DNA of 25,450 bases from Tissierellales bacterium (GCA_030146705.1 JASLBE010000033.1:1-25450); one strand, 5' to 3'; numbered from the stretch's first letter, positions 15,614 through 24,455 are shown. The notes: generated by a model from the sequence alone, not told the origin. Made by a program: numbers and translations.

Positions 15614-16192
15614 ATGAAAAAAACTGTAGTAATAGCCGATGATGAACCTATTACAAGGATGGATATTTCTGAAATGTTAACTTTAGCAGGCTACAAGGTT
15701 GTAGGACTTGCTTCAGATGGCTTGGATGCCATTAAGTTGTGTAAGGAATATAAACCAGATATAGTCCTAATGGATATAAAAATGCCCATATTAGATGGGT
15801 TAAAGGCTTCAGAAATAATAATAAATGAAAATATAGTAGATTGTGTAATTCTTTTAACTGCTTATAGTACAAGGGAATTTATTGAAAAGGCAAAGAATGT
15901 AGGAATATCAGGATATGTAACTAAGCCAGTGGATGAAAAAAGCTTAATACCAGCTATTGAAATTGGTTTAAGTAAGTCAAGGGAAGTCAAGGCAATGGAA
16001 AAAAAGGTAAAAGAGACAAAAAACCAGCTAGAAGCTAGGAAGCTAATAGAAAAAGCCAAGGGACTTTTAATTGAGTATGAAAAGCTATCAGAAGATGAAG
16101 CCTACAAGCAAATTAGGAAGATGAGTATGGATAAAAGAATATCAATGTCAGATATAGCTCAAATTGTTATATTAAACTACAGGGGTGATTAG
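15614..16192 (+). CDS. eutV: Response regulator EutV with RNA-binding ANTAR domain
   Basis: This 192-aa protein has a receiver domain (about 3-118) with an acidic pair D9/D10, phospho-acceptor D54 in VLMDIKMP, T82 and K104. A coiled-coil segment (about 125-140) leads into an ANTAR domain (about 135-190) with the typical AKGLL, EDEAYKQIRKMSM and AQIVIL helices. Phosphorylation by EutW promotes dimerisation and binding to paired RNA hairpins, which blocks terminator formation. Two such RNA targets are visible, before eutS and before eutA. The gene starts three bases after eutP and its stop abuts the eutW start. It lies downstream of the first regulated terminator and therefore controls its own expression. 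Confidence 0.95.
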   Translation: MKKTVVIADDEPITRMDISEMLTLAGYKVVGLASDGLDAIKLCKEYKPDIVLMDIKMPILDGLKASEIIINENIVDCVILLTAYSTREFIEKAKNVGISGYVTKPVDEKSLIPAIEIGLSKSREVKAMEKKVKETKNQLEARKLIEKAKGLLIEYEKLSEDEAYKQIRKMSMDKRISMSDIAQIVILNYRGD

Positions 16193-17611
16193 GTGGATAG
16201 GACTAGGGAACTTTGCCAGGAGTTTACCGATTTATCAGAGGAAGATATAGAGATAATTCTTGGTGTTGCTTCTACCTTACAGGCCACAGCTGAACTTATG
16301 GAGGCCAATGTTTTTTTAGATTGTATGTCTAAGAATGGGAAGGCTATAGTTGTTGCTGAGGCAGAGCCTGTATCTGGAAGGTCAAGTTATACAGGGTCAG
16401 TGATAGGCAGGTATGCCTTAGAAGAAAATGAGCCAGCTGTTTATGAAACCTTAAGGGATGGTATGGTAATCAAGTATGTTCGGGCAGTGACCCAAGAGAG
16501 TAAGTATGTTATTCAAAATACTGCCCCTATTAGGAACAAGTCAGGCAGGGTAATAGCTGTTTTAATTTTGGAACAGGCCTCTTTTGACAAGGACCTTTAT
16601 AAGGATCTTGACGATAGCCGTCCAATTTTTGACACTAGCTATGAGGATATGCCTGAAGAATTTGAGTATATAGATGAAAATATGGACTTTATTACTGAAA
16701 ATATAGATAATAGTATTATTATATTTAATAAAAGAGGTGTAGCTATTTATGCTAATAAGCTAGCGGATGAGCTATACAAGTCTCTAGGATATAATGAAAA
16801 AATAGTTGGAAGTAAGTTTGATAGCCTTTCTTTAGATGGTAGGAATTTTTCTCAGGTGGAGAAAAATAGGGGAAGGATGGCCAGCGAGATTAATGTTAAT
16901 AATTACTTCCTAGAGGTAAAGTATAATGTTATGGGAAACGACAAGAATATTAAAGGTGTAAATATGACGGTTTTAGATGTTACAGAAAAGGTTTTAAAAG
17001 AGAAAGAGCTTATGATGAAGTCTGTGGTAATAAAGGAGATACACCATAGGGTGAAGAATAATTTACAGACTGTTATTAGCCTTTTGAGACTCCAATCTAG
17101 GAGGGTTGATAATGAATATTTACAAAAGGCCTTCCAAGAAAGTATTAGTAGGATATCAAGCATAGCTATAACTCATGAACTTCTAGCCAAGGAGGGGATT
17201 GATGAGGTCTATATAATTGAAATTATAAAGAAATTATCTGAAAATATGATAAGATATGTTTCTAGGCCTGACCTAGAGGTGGATATTGAAATTTTAGGAG
17301 ATGATTTTTCTATTGATTCAGATAGGTCTACTTCAATAGCCCTAGTTATTAATGAAATTATACAAAATTCTATAGAGCATGGTTTTATAAATAGGGAGAA
17401 GGGTAAGATTTCAATAATGGTAAGCAAGTTTAAGAACAAGGTGGCCATTGACATAGTAGATGATGGGGTAGGATTTGATACGGGAGATCTTGAAATTAAA
17501 AATTTAGGACTTAATATAGTAAACCAACTAGTTAGGGATAAGCTAGCTGGTAATTTGAAAATATCTAGTAGTAGTGGTGGAACCAGGGTCCATATAGGTT
17601 TTATAATTTAA
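16193..17611 (+). CDS. eutW: Ethanolamine-responsive sensor histidine kinase EutW
   Basis: This 472-aa kinase lacks membrane segments, so it should sense ethanolamine in the cytoplasm. The first ~140 residues match the GAF-like histidine-kinase N-terminal domain seen in EutW. A PAS-like domain follows (about 165-270, starting ENIDNSIIIFNKRG). The HisKA_2 dimerisation region has EIHHRVKNNLQ, with the phosphorylated histidine at about 284. The HATPase domain has NEIIQNSIEHGF and DDGVGF boxes. The GTG start directly abuts the eutV stop, with AGGGGTGAT as ribosome-binding site, so the pair is translationally linked. The second ANTAR leader follows its stop codon immediately. Confidence 0.94.
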   Translation: MDRTRELCQEFTDLSEEDIEIILGVASTLQATAELMEANVFLDCMSKNGKAIVVAEAEPVSGRSSYTGSVIGRYALEENEPAVYETLRDGMVIKYVRAVTQESKYVIQNTAPIRNKSGRVIAVLILEQASFDKDLYKDLDDSRPIFDTSYEDMPEEFEYIDENMDFITENIDNSIIIFNKRGVAIYANKLADELYKSLGYNEKIVGSKFDSLSLDGRNFSQVEKNRGRMASEINVNNYFLEVKYNVMGNDKNIKGVNMTVLDVTEKVLKEKELMMKSVVIKEIHHRVKNNLQTVISLLRLQSRRVDNEYLQKAFQESISRISSIAITHELLAKEGIDEVYIIEIIKKLSENMIRYVSRPDLEVDIEILGDDFSIDSDRSTSIALVINEIIQNSIEHGFINREKGKISIMVSKFKNKVAIDIVDDGVGFDTGDLEIKNLGLNIVNQLVRDKLAGNLKISSSSGGTRVHIGFII

Positions 17612-17616
17612 TATTA

Positions 17617-17656
17617 TAAAATACAAGGGAGTATTTTAAGAAAGGCAATGAAGCCT
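17617..17656 (+). promoter_or_regulatory. ANTAR-target tandem hairpin leader upstream of eutA
   Basis: P1 is an 8-bp stem (17617-17624 with 17631-17638) with loop AAGGGA. P2 is an AGGC/GCCT stem (17643-17646, 17653-17656) with loop AATGAA. Only four bases separate them. Both loops carry A at position 1 and G at position 4, the hallmark of EutV-type ANTAR targets. P2 closely fits the 13-base motif AGCAANGRRGCUY described upstream of Enterococcus eut genes. No convincing promoter precedes it, so it acts on transcripts reading through from eutW. P2 lies entirely inside the 5' arm of the following terminator. Confidence 0.92.
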
Positions 17657-17702
17657 AAGGAACACTTTAATTATGTGTTTTTTAGGTTTCATTGCCTTTT
17701 TT
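17641..17702 (+). terminator. Regulated intrinsic terminator before eutA
   Basis: A stem of 25 base pairs, including a few G-U pairs (17641-17665 with 17675-17699), has a nine-base loop and a U-tract ending at 17702. The whole P2 hairpin is contained in the 5' arm, so P2 and terminator are mutually exclusive. It lies 22 bases before eutA. Confidence 0.95.
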
Positions 17703-17724
17703 ATTGGAAAGATAGGAGGTAATT

Positions 17725-19146
17725 ATGAAAGAAACAATGCTTAGTGTAGGAATAGATATTGGAACATCAACTACCCAGCTTATTTTTAGTAGGTTGACTT
17801 TAGAAAACAGGGCGTCACTAGCCTCAGTACCTCTAATAAGTATAGTTGATAAGGAGATAGTTTATAGGAGTGACATTTATATAACTCCCCTAATATCTTC
17901 AGATGAAATTGATGCAACCAGTGTCAAAGATATTATAGCAGGTGAGTACAGAAAGGCTGGATATGAACCATCTGATGTTGACACAGGTGCTGTTATTATT
18001 ACTGGAGAAACTGCTAGGAAGGAAAATGCAGACATTGTCCTAAGAGAATTAAGTGAATTTGGTGGAGACTTTGTAGTTGCTACTGCAGGGCCAGACTTGG
18101 AAGGAATTATTGCTGGGAAGGGGGCTGGAGCCCAGGAGTTTTCAGATAAGCATACTACAACTGTTGCCAACTTAGATATTGGTGGTGGAACTACTAATAT
18201 AGCTGTATTTAAAAATGGAAATGTAATTGATACTGCTTGCCTTGATATTGGAGGTAGGCTTATAAAGTTCGATAGTGCTGGAAGGATAAGCTATTTATCG
18301 GACAAGATGAGAAAACTTGTTGATATTTTAAAGCTTGATTTAAAAGTAGGGGAAGTGCCTGAAAAAAAAGAAATAGAAAAGATAATAGCCTTTATGGTCA
18401 AGGCAATTTATCAAGTTTTAGGACTTGAAAATAAGGGCCTAGAACTAGAAACTTTAATAATGAATAAGGACCTAAATAGAAACTATGAAATTGAGTTTGT
18501 TTCTTTTACAGGAGGGATAGCTGAAACTATTATTTCTGATTTTGATGATGTTTATGAATTTAATGATATAGGGGTTATGCTTGGGAGAGAAATAAGAAAG
18601 TCAAGACTCCTAACAGATATTAAAAACATGACTACATCTGAAACAATTAGGGCAACTGTAGTTGGGGCTGGAACCCATACTACTGAGATTAGTGGCAGTA
18701 CTATTAATGTCAGCAGGGAGGCCCTTCCTATTCAGAATGTTCCAGTTTTAAAACTTACTGGAGAGGATGAAGAAAATTTTGACAAGCTAAGTAAGACTAT
18801 TAAAGAAAAATTATCCTGGTTTGATCTTGGTGAAAATAAGACCATAGCCTTGGGATTTAAGGGAAGGCTAAGTGGAAGTTTCCAATATATTCAAGATTTA
18901 TCAGACCATATTATAAGAGGTATGGAAGATATTATAGCTAGTGATGAACCATTGATAGTGGTTGCAGAAAATGATATGGCCAAGGTTCTAGGCCAAGCGC
19001 TTAAGCTTAAGCTAGGTAAGGATAAAAATATAGTATGTATCGACTCTGTGAAACTTACAGATGGCGATTATATAGATATAGGTGAGCCAATTGCTGGAGG
19101 GCAAGTGGTACCAGTAATTGTAAAAACTTTACTATTTAATTATTAA
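17725..19146 (+). CDS. eutA: Ethanolamine ammonia-lyase reactivating factor EutA
   Basis: This 473-aa protein exchanges damaged cobalamin in ethanolamine ammonia-lyase for fresh adenosylcobalamin, with ATP hydrolysis. It has the actin/Hsp70-type ATPase signature: GIDIGTSTTQLIF at the start (phosphate 1 loop) and NLDIGGGTTNIAVF at about 150-163 (phosphate 2 loop). Length and overall sequence are typical of EutA. An AGGAGG site precedes the ATG. The gene begins the second regulated segment of the operon, directly after the ANTAR-controlled terminator, and is followed 15 bases later by eutB, its client enzyme. Confidence 0.95.
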   Translation: MKETMLSVGIDIGTSTTQLIFSRLTLENRASLASVPLISIVDKEIVYRSDIYITPLISSDEIDATSVKDIIAGEYRKAGYEPSDVDTGAVIITGETARKENADIVLRELSEFGGDFVVATAGPDLEGIIAGKGAGAQEFSDKHTTTVANLDIGGGTTNIAVFKNGNVIDTACLDIGGRLIKFDSAGRISYLSDKMRKLVDILKLDLKVGEVPEKKEIEKIIAFMVKAIYQVLGLENKGLELETLIMNKDLNRNYEIEFVSFTGGIAETIISDFDDVYEFNDIGVMLGREIRKSRLLTDIKNMTTSETIRATVVGAGTHTTEISGSTINVSREALPIQNVPVLKLTGEDEENFDKLSKTIKEKLSWFDLGENKTIALGFKGRLSGSFQYIQDLSDHIIRGMEDIIASDEPLIVVAENDMAKVLGQALKLKLGKDKNIVCIDSVKLTDGDYIDIGEPIAGGQVVPVIVKTLLFNY

Positions 19147-19161
19147 TAAGGGGATGAGTAT

Positions 19162-20523
19162 ATGAGTTACAAAACTAAACTTTTCGGACAGGTTTATGAA
19201 TTTAAAGACATTAAAGAAGTTCTAGCAAAAGCTAATGAAGAAAAATCAGGAGATAAGTTGGCTGGAGTTGCAGCAGAATCTCTTACTGAGAGAATAGCAG
19301 CCAAGGAAGTTCTTTCAAATATGCTTTTAAGTGAATTAAGGAATAATCCTGTAGTTCCATATGAGGAAGATGAAGTAACAAGAATTATCCAAGATAATGT
19401 TAATGAAAATGTATATGAGGAAATAAAAAATTGGACTGTTGCAGAGCTTAGAGAGTATATATTAGATTTTAAAACAACAAATAATGATATAAAAAGATTA
19501 AGAAGAGGCTTAACTAGTGAGATTATAGCTGCAGTTACAAAACTTATGGGTAACTTAGACCTTGTTTATGCTACGCAAAAAATAAAGAACATAGCCCATT
19601 GTAATACGACTATAGGAGAAGATGGTGTGCTTGCAATGAGGCTACAACCTAATCATCCAAGTGATAACTTAGATGGTATTTTAGTTTCTCTTTATGAGGG
19701 CCTAAGCTATGGTATGGGAGATGCTGTTCTTGGTTTAAACCCAGTTATAGATAATGCTGAAAGTGTTGGCTCAATTTTAAGGCTTTTTGAAGATGTTAAG
19801 CAAAAATGGGAAATTCCAACTCAAACTTGTGTATTAGCCCATGTTACTACACAAATGGAAGCTATAAAGAATGGAGCGCCGGCAGATATGATCTTCCAAA
19901 GTATTGCTGGAACTCAAAAGGGTAATGAGGCCTTTGGGTTAGATGCAAAACTTTTAGATGAGGCCCATGAGTTAATCTTAAAGGAAGGAACATCTGCAGG
20001 ACCAAATGTTATGTATTTTGAAACTGGACAAGGTTCTGAATTATCATCTAATGCCCATATGGGTGTAGACCAGGTTACCCTAGAAGCTAGGTGTTATGGA
20101 TTTGCTAAAAGATATGAACCTTTTTTAGTTAATACAGTAGTAGGATTTATAGGACCTGAATATTTGTATGATGGAAAACAAATCATTAGGGCTGGACTAG
20201 AAGACTTGTTTATGGGAAAACTTACAGGACTTTCAATGGGAGTAGATGTATGTTATACAAACCATGCTAAGGCTGACCAAAATGATATGGATATTTTAGC
20301 TACATTGCTTGCTAATGCTGGTTCAAACTATTTAATAGCAGTGCCACAAGGCGATGACATTATGCTTAATTACCAAACTCCATCTTACCATGATGCAGCT
20401 ACACTTAGACAGATGTTAAATTTAAAACCAATTAAAGAATTTGACCAATGGCTTCATAAGATGGGAATTTATGAAAATGGTAGATTGTCAGACAAGGCCG
20501 GAGATGCTTCAATATTTATTTAA
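19162..20523 (+). CDS. eutB: Ethanolamine ammonia-lyase large subunit EutB
   Basis: This 453-aa catalytic subunit is a TIM barrel that converts ethanolamine to acetaldehyde and ammonia with adenosylcobalamin. The residues known to line the E. coli EutB active site are all found at the same numbers when counted here: R160, Q162, N193, E287, F329 and D362. The length is also the same, so this is a fully intact enzyme. The ATG is preceded by GGGGATGAG. It is followed 30 bases later by the small subunit, in the usual order. Confidence 0.98.
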   Translation: MSYKTKLFGQVYEFKDIKEVLAKANEEKSGDKLAGVAAESLTERIAAKEVLSNMLLSELRNNPVVPYEEDEVTRIIQDNVNENVYEEIKNWTVAELREYILDFKTTNNDIKRLRRGLTSEIIAAVTKLMGNLDLVYATQKIKNIAHCNTTIGEDGVLAMRLQPNHPSDNLDGILVSLYEGLSYGMGDAVLGLNPVIDNAESVGSILRLFEDVKQKWEIPTQTCVLAHVTTQMEAIKNGAPADMIFQSIAGTQKGNEAFGLDAKLLDEAHELILKEGTSAGPNVMYFETGQGSELSSNAHMGVDQVTLEARCYGFAKRYEPFLVNTVVGFIGPEYLYDGKQIIRAGLEDLFMGKLTGLSMGVDVCYTNHAKADQNDMDILATLLANAGSNYLIAVPQGDDIMLNYQTPSYHDAATLRQMLNLKPIKEFDQWLHKMGIYENGRLSDKAGDASIFI

Positions 20524-20553
20524 TATCTAAAACTGTTTGGAGGAGGAATTAAT

Positions 20554-21444
20554 ATGATAAGGGAAGAAGATTTAAGAAATATTATTCAGGAAGTTATGTC
20601 TAATATAGAAGCCAAAGGAACGGAAAAAAAAGAAGTTAACCTTGAGAAAAAACAAACTGAAGAAGTAGAAAAACCTGTGGATCTAAATATAGTTGATATA
20701 ACGGAAGTAAAAATGAAGGACCAGTTGTTAGTTAATGATCCGAAAAATAAGGATGGCTATATGCACCTTAAGGAATCAACACCTGCAAGAGTAGGAATAG
20801 GAAGAACTGGCTCTAGGTGTAAAACTACACCTTATTTAAGGTTTAGAGCAGACCATGCAGTTGCAATGGATGCAGTTTTCACCTATGTTAGTGAAGATTT
20901 TTTAGAAGACTGGGGTTTAAAAACTTTCTCAACCCTATGCGGGGAGAAGGATGAATTTATAACAAGACCAGACCTTGGTAGGAACTTTAGTGAAGAAACT
21001 TTAAAGGATATAAAAGACCTAGTTCCTAATAAGCCAAAGGTGGAAATATTTATTGCTGATGGTCTAAGCTCTACAGCAATTGAAACTAATTCTAAGGACA
21101 CCTATGATGCTATGGTTCAAGGACTAAAGAGTTCTAATATAGAAGTTGGAACACCTTTTTTTGTTAAGCATGGTAGAGTTGGAACTATGGACGCTATAGG
21201 AGAGGCCATAGGGGCTGATGTAGTAGCAGTTTTAATTGGAGAAAGGCCAGGTCTAGCAACGGGAGAAAGTATGTCATGTTATATGGCTTATAGGCCAACA
21301 ATAGGAATGCCGGAATCTAGAAGAACGGTAATTTCTAACATCCACCAAGGAGGAACACCTGCTGTTGAAGCTGGAGCTCATATAGCTGATGTTATCCAAG
21401 AAATGTTAAAGCAACAGGCAAGTGGTTTAGATTTAAAAATATAA
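20554..21444 (+). CDS. eutC: Ethanolamine ammonia-lyase small subunit EutC
   Basis: This 296-aa subunit binds cobalamin together with EutB. The core begins around residue 45 and includes STPARVGIGRTGSRCKT and the conserved RFRADHAVAMDAVF. Ahead of it is an amphipathic helix, MIREEDLRNIIQEVMSNIE, followed by a lysine- and glutamate-rich linker (about 20-42). This is the layout of an encapsulation peptide that targets cargo into the microcompartment lumen. The conserved C-terminal regions GERPGLATGESMSCYMAY and NIHQGGTPAVEAG are intact. GGAGGAGG precedes the ATG. Confidence 0.96.
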   Translation: MIREEDLRNIIQEVMSNIEAKGTEKKEVNLEKKQTEEVEKPVDLNIVDITEVKMKDQLLVNDPKNKDGYMHLKESTPARVGIGRTGSRCKTTPYLRFRADHAVAMDAVFTYVSEDFLEDWGLKTFSTLCGEKDEFITRPDLGRNFSEETLKDIKDLVPNKPKVEIFIADGLSSTAIETNSKDTYDAMVQGLKSSNIEVGTPFFVKHGRVGTMDAIGEAIGADVVAVLIGERPGLATGESMSCYMAYRPTIGMPESRRTVISNIHQGGTPAVEAGAHIADVIQEMLKQQASGLDLKI

Positions 21445-21463
21445 CTTAGGAGGTTAGTTAACC

Positions 21464-22114
21464 ATGGGTAAAAGGATTGAAACGGAAATATTAAGTGTAA
21501 AAATTATATCGAATGTAAGTCCTGACTTAGCTAGAGAACTAAAACTTAAGGATGAACATAGGAGCATAGGCATAATAACTACAGATTCTGATGATGTGTC
21601 TTATTCAGCCTTAGATGAGGCTACTAAAAAGGCTGAGGTAGAAGTTGTATATGCAAGCTCATTTTATGGCGGAGCTGCAAATGCTAATACAAAACTAGCT
21701 GGAGAGTTTATAGGAATATTAGGTGGTCCTAATCCTGCCGAGGTAGAAAGTGGGGTTAGTGCTGCTCTTGACTATATTAGAAACGATGCTTTTTTTGAAG
21801 AGGCTAATGAAGATGGAAGTATAATTTATTTTGCACATTGCATATCAAGAACAGGTAGCTATCTATCTAAGATGGCAAACATACCAGAGGGAGAAGCTAT
21901 AGCTTATTTAATAGCTCCACCACTAGAGTCTATGTATGCCCTAGATGCAGCTTTAAAGGCAGCAGATGTTGAACTTGTATTATTTTATGGACCACCAACT
22001 GAAACGAACTTTGGTGGAGGTTTATTGACAGGAAGTCAGTCTGCGTGTATGGCTGCGTGTAATGCGTTTAAGGATGCAGTTAAATTTGTGGCTAATAACC
22101 CAATCAGTTACTAA
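21464..22114 (+). CDS. eutL: Microcompartment shell protein EutL
   Basis: This 216-aa tandem-BMC (trimeric) shell protein forms pseudo-hexamers, whose central pore can open and close in characterised EutL. Recognition rests on the N-terminal IISNVSPDLARELKL, the FYGGAANANTKLAGE segment, and the second domain with HCISRTGSYLSKMA and FYGPPTETNFGGGLLTG. Length is the family norm. A strong TTAGGAGGTTAG site lies ahead of the ATG. It starts the block of shell genes that continues with the extended BMC protein. Confidence 0.96.
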   Translation: MGKRIETEILSVKIISNVSPDLARELKLKDEHRSIGIITTDSDDVSYSALDEATKKAEVEVVYASSFYGGAANANTKLAGEFIGILGGPNPAEVESGVSAALDYIRNDAFFEEANEDGSIIYFAHCISRTGSYLSKMANIPEGEAIAYLIAPPLESMYALDAALKAADVELVLFYGPPTETNFGGGLLTGSQSACMAACNAFKDAVKFVANNPISY

Positions 22115-22125
22115 GGAGGGTTCTT

Positions 22126-22710
22126 ATGGAAGCTTTAGGTATGATAGAGACATATGGTATGGTTCCTGCTATAGAAGCTTCAGATGCAGCAGTTAAGGCA
22201 GCAAATGTAAAGTTATTGAAACTGGAAAAGGTAAAAGCTGGTATAATAACGGTTTTTATTACTGGGGATGTTAGTGCTGTTAAATCATCTGTAGATGCAG
22301 GAGCAGCAGCTGCTAGTAGGGTAGGAAAAGTTCTTTCTACAGATGTTATAGCAAGAGTAGCTGATGGTTTAGAAGCTATGCTTATGGGAGATAACCATAA
22401 ATTATCAGGAGATAATAGTGGAGAAAAACCCCAGGAAATAGAAGAAGAAAAAACTGAAAAAAAGTCTGAAGAGTTTTTAGAAATAGAAGATGCCAGTATA
22501 GATGATGATTTAACAAATGGAAAAGAAAATAAGAAAGTTGAACTTGAAAAAGAAAAATTAGAGGAAATGAAGGTCAAGGACCTAAGAAGGTTGGCAAGAA
22601 CTTTTGATGATTTTCCTCTAGATAAGGAAGAAATAAAGTATGGACGTAAGCAAGAATTAATAGAAGTTTTATTAGACTATAGCAAAAATGAGGTGTATAT
22701 AGATGATTAA
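22126..22710 (+). CDS. BMC-domain shell protein with acidic linker and SAP/Rho_N-like C-terminal domain
   Basis: This 194-aa protein starts with a single hexamer-forming BMC domain (about 1-85, MEALGMIETYGMVPAIEASD). An acidic, low-complexity linker follows (about 93-145). The C-terminal module (about 145-184) has the pattern LEEMKVKDLRRLAR ... GRKQELIEVLL, which resembles SAP or Rho N-terminal (Rho_N) helix-extended-loop-helix domains. It occupies the operon place of EutK, which in enterobacteria is a BMC domain plus a helix-turn-helix. The C-terminal identification is by pattern only. The pore-side segment (KVKAG) differs from that of EutM. Its last bases overlap the eutE start by eight bases, so the two are translationally coupled. 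Confidence 0.85.
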   Translation: MEALGMIETYGMVPAIEASDAAVKAANVKLLKLEKVKAGIITVFITGDVSAVKSSVDAGAAAASRVGKVLSTDVIARVADGLEAMLMGDNHKLSGDNSGEKPQEIEEEKTEKKSEEFLEIEDASIDDDLTNGKENKKVELEKEKLEEMKVKDLRRLARTFDDFPLDKEEIKYGRKQELIEVLLDYSKNEVYIDD

Positions 22711-24154
22711 AAACAAGGACTTAGTATCTATAAAGGAAGTTCGTGATTTAATTGAAAAGTCAAAACTTGCCCAAGAGGAGTTTAGCAAATTCTCCCAAGA
22801 AGAAATAGATAAAATTGTTAGGAATATGGCTATGGCAGTATCTAACCGTGCTGAAAGATTGGCTAAAATGGCCCAAGAGGAAACTGGTTTTGGCAGGTGG
22901 GAAAGCAAGCTGGAAAAAAATAGGATGGCTAGCAATAAGGTTTATGAATATATAAAGGATATGAAACTAGTGGGTGTCCTAAACAGGGATGAAGAAAAGA
23001 AAATAATAGAAATAGGAGTCCCAGTTGGTGTTATAGCAGGCTTAGTACCATCTACAAACCCAACTTCAACAGTTATTTATAAGTCTTTAATAGCTTTGAA
23101 ATCAGGGAATTCAATAATTTTTAGTCCCCATCCAACAGCTATAAAATGTATAACAGAAACTGTTAATATTATGGCTAGGGCTGCTGAAGAATCAGGAGCA
23201 CCTAAGAACTTAATTCAATCGATGTCTACTTTAACAATAGAGGCTACCAATGAATTAATGAGCCATGATGATGTTAATTTAATTTTAGCAACTGGTGGAA
23301 CTGGTATGGTTAAGGCTGCTTACTCATCAGGTACTCCAGCCCTTGGAGTTGGACCAGGAAATGTTCCAAGCTTTATTGAAAGAACAGCAGATATAAAGCA
23401 GGCAGTAAGAGATATTATAAGTAGTAAAACTTTTGATAATGGAATCATATGTGCCTCAGAGGAGTCTATAATTACTGAAAATATTATAAAAGATAAGGTT
23501 ATTGAAGAGTTTAAAAGGCAAGGGGCTTATTTCTTAAATGATGAGGAAGCTGAAAAGTTTAAGAAGATAATGCAGGCTCCAAGAGGTGGTCTAAATGCAA
23601 GGGTAGTGGGAAAAGATGCTTTAACATTGGCTAGCTATGCTGGAGTAAATGTACCTGCTAATACAAAAATAATTCTTTATGCAGAAAAGGGTATAGGACC
23701 AAAATATGAATTTTCAAAGGAAAAGTTGAATACTTTACTTGGTTTCTATACAGTTGAAGACTGGAAAGAAGCTTGTGAAGTTGCTAAAGAAATTTTGGAA
23801 AATGATGGTCTTGGCCATTCAGTTGCAATCCATTCAAAAGATGATGATGTAATCTTAAGATTTGGGCTTGAGAAGAAAGTTTCTAGAATACTAGTTAATA
23901 CACCAGCAGCCCAAGGTGGTGTAGGACTTACTACAAACCTGGCTCCATCATTTACACTAGGATGTGGTGCAGCAGGTGGAAGTGCTACATCGGACAATGT
24001 TAGTCCTGAAAACCTTATAGATATAAGGAGGATAGCATTTGGGGTTGAAAATGAGGATAATTCTTGTGATATTGAGGAAGATGACTCCAAAGGTATAGAC
24101 CTTAAGCTAATAGAAGAGTTAGTTTTGGCGGAACTTAAAAAATATAATAAATAA
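22703..24154 (+). CDS. eutE: CoA-acylating acetaldehyde dehydrogenase EutE
   Basis: This 483-aa aldehyde dehydrogenase converts acetaldehyde, CoA and NAD+ to acetyl-CoA and NADH inside the microcompartment. Features include the cofactor region VPSTNPTSTVIYKSLIAL, GTPALGVGPGNVP, and the catalytic cysteine C250 in FDNGIICASEES. The family C-terminal motif TLGCGAAGGSATSDNVSP is present. Beyond the catalytic core a linker leads to a terminal amphipathic helix, DLKLIEELVLAELKKYNK (about 466-483). This looks like a C-terminal encapsulation peptide instead of the N-terminal one of enterobacterial EutE/PduP. The ATG overlaps the end of the preceding gene, with GAGGTG upstream. Confidence 0.95.
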   Translation: MIKNKDLVSIKEVRDLIEKSKLAQEEFSKFSQEEIDKIVRNMAMAVSNRAERLAKMAQEETGFGRWESKLEKNRMASNKVYEYIKDMKLVGVLNRDEEKKIIEIGVPVGVIAGLVPSTNPTSTVIYKSLIALKSGNSIIFSPHPTAIKCITETVNIMARAAEESGAPKNLIQSMSTLTIEATNELMSHDDVNLILATGGTGMVKAAYSSGTPALGVGPGNVPSFIERTADIKQAVRDIISSKTFDNGIICASEESIITENIIKDKVIEEFKRQGAYFLNDEEAEKFKKIMQAPRGGLNARVVGKDALTLASYAGVNVPANTKIILYAEKGIGPKYEFSKEKLNTLLGFYTVEDWKEACEVAKEILENDGLGHSVAIHSKDDDVILRFGLEKKVSRILVNTPAAQGGVGLTTNLAPSFTLGCGAAGGSATSDNVSPENLIDIRRIAFGVENEDNSCDIEEDDSKGIDLKLIEELVLAELKKYNK

Positions 24155-24179
24155 TAGTTAAAATTTAGGAGGTTTTAAG

Positions 24180-24455
24180 ATGAATGCTTTAGGAATGATT
24201 GAAACAAAAGGTTTAGTAGGAGCAATTGAGGCAGCAGATGCAATGGTAAAGGCTGCAAATGTTACCTTGGTTGGGAAAGAATTAGTTGGTGGAGGTTTAG
24301 TGTCTGTAATGGTAAGAGGAGATGTTGGGGCAGTAAAGGCTGCAACTGATGCAGGTGCGGCAGCAGCAGAAAGAGTTGGAGAGCTTTTATCTGTTCATGT
24401 AATCCCAAGGCCACATGCAGAGGTTGAAGGTATCCTTCCAAAAGTAGGAGAATAA
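24180..24455 (+). CDS. eutM: Major hexameric shell protein EutM
   Basis: This 91-aa canonical BMC-H protein is expected to make the flat facets of the shell. The sequence MNALGMIETKGLVGAIEAAD and the pore segment ELVGGGLVSVMVRGDVGAVKAA are typical of EutM, and the C-terminus VHVIPRPHAEVE is diagnostic. It is clearly paralogous to the BMC domain of the gene at 22126 but has no extension. An AGGAGG site precedes the ATG. A stable hairpin follows the gene, possibly to keep its mRNA abundant. Confidence 0.97.
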   Translation: MNALGMIETKGLVGAIEAADAMVKAANVTLVGKELVGGGLVSVMVRGDVGAVKAATDAGAAAAERVGELLSVHVIPRPHAEVEGILPKVGE

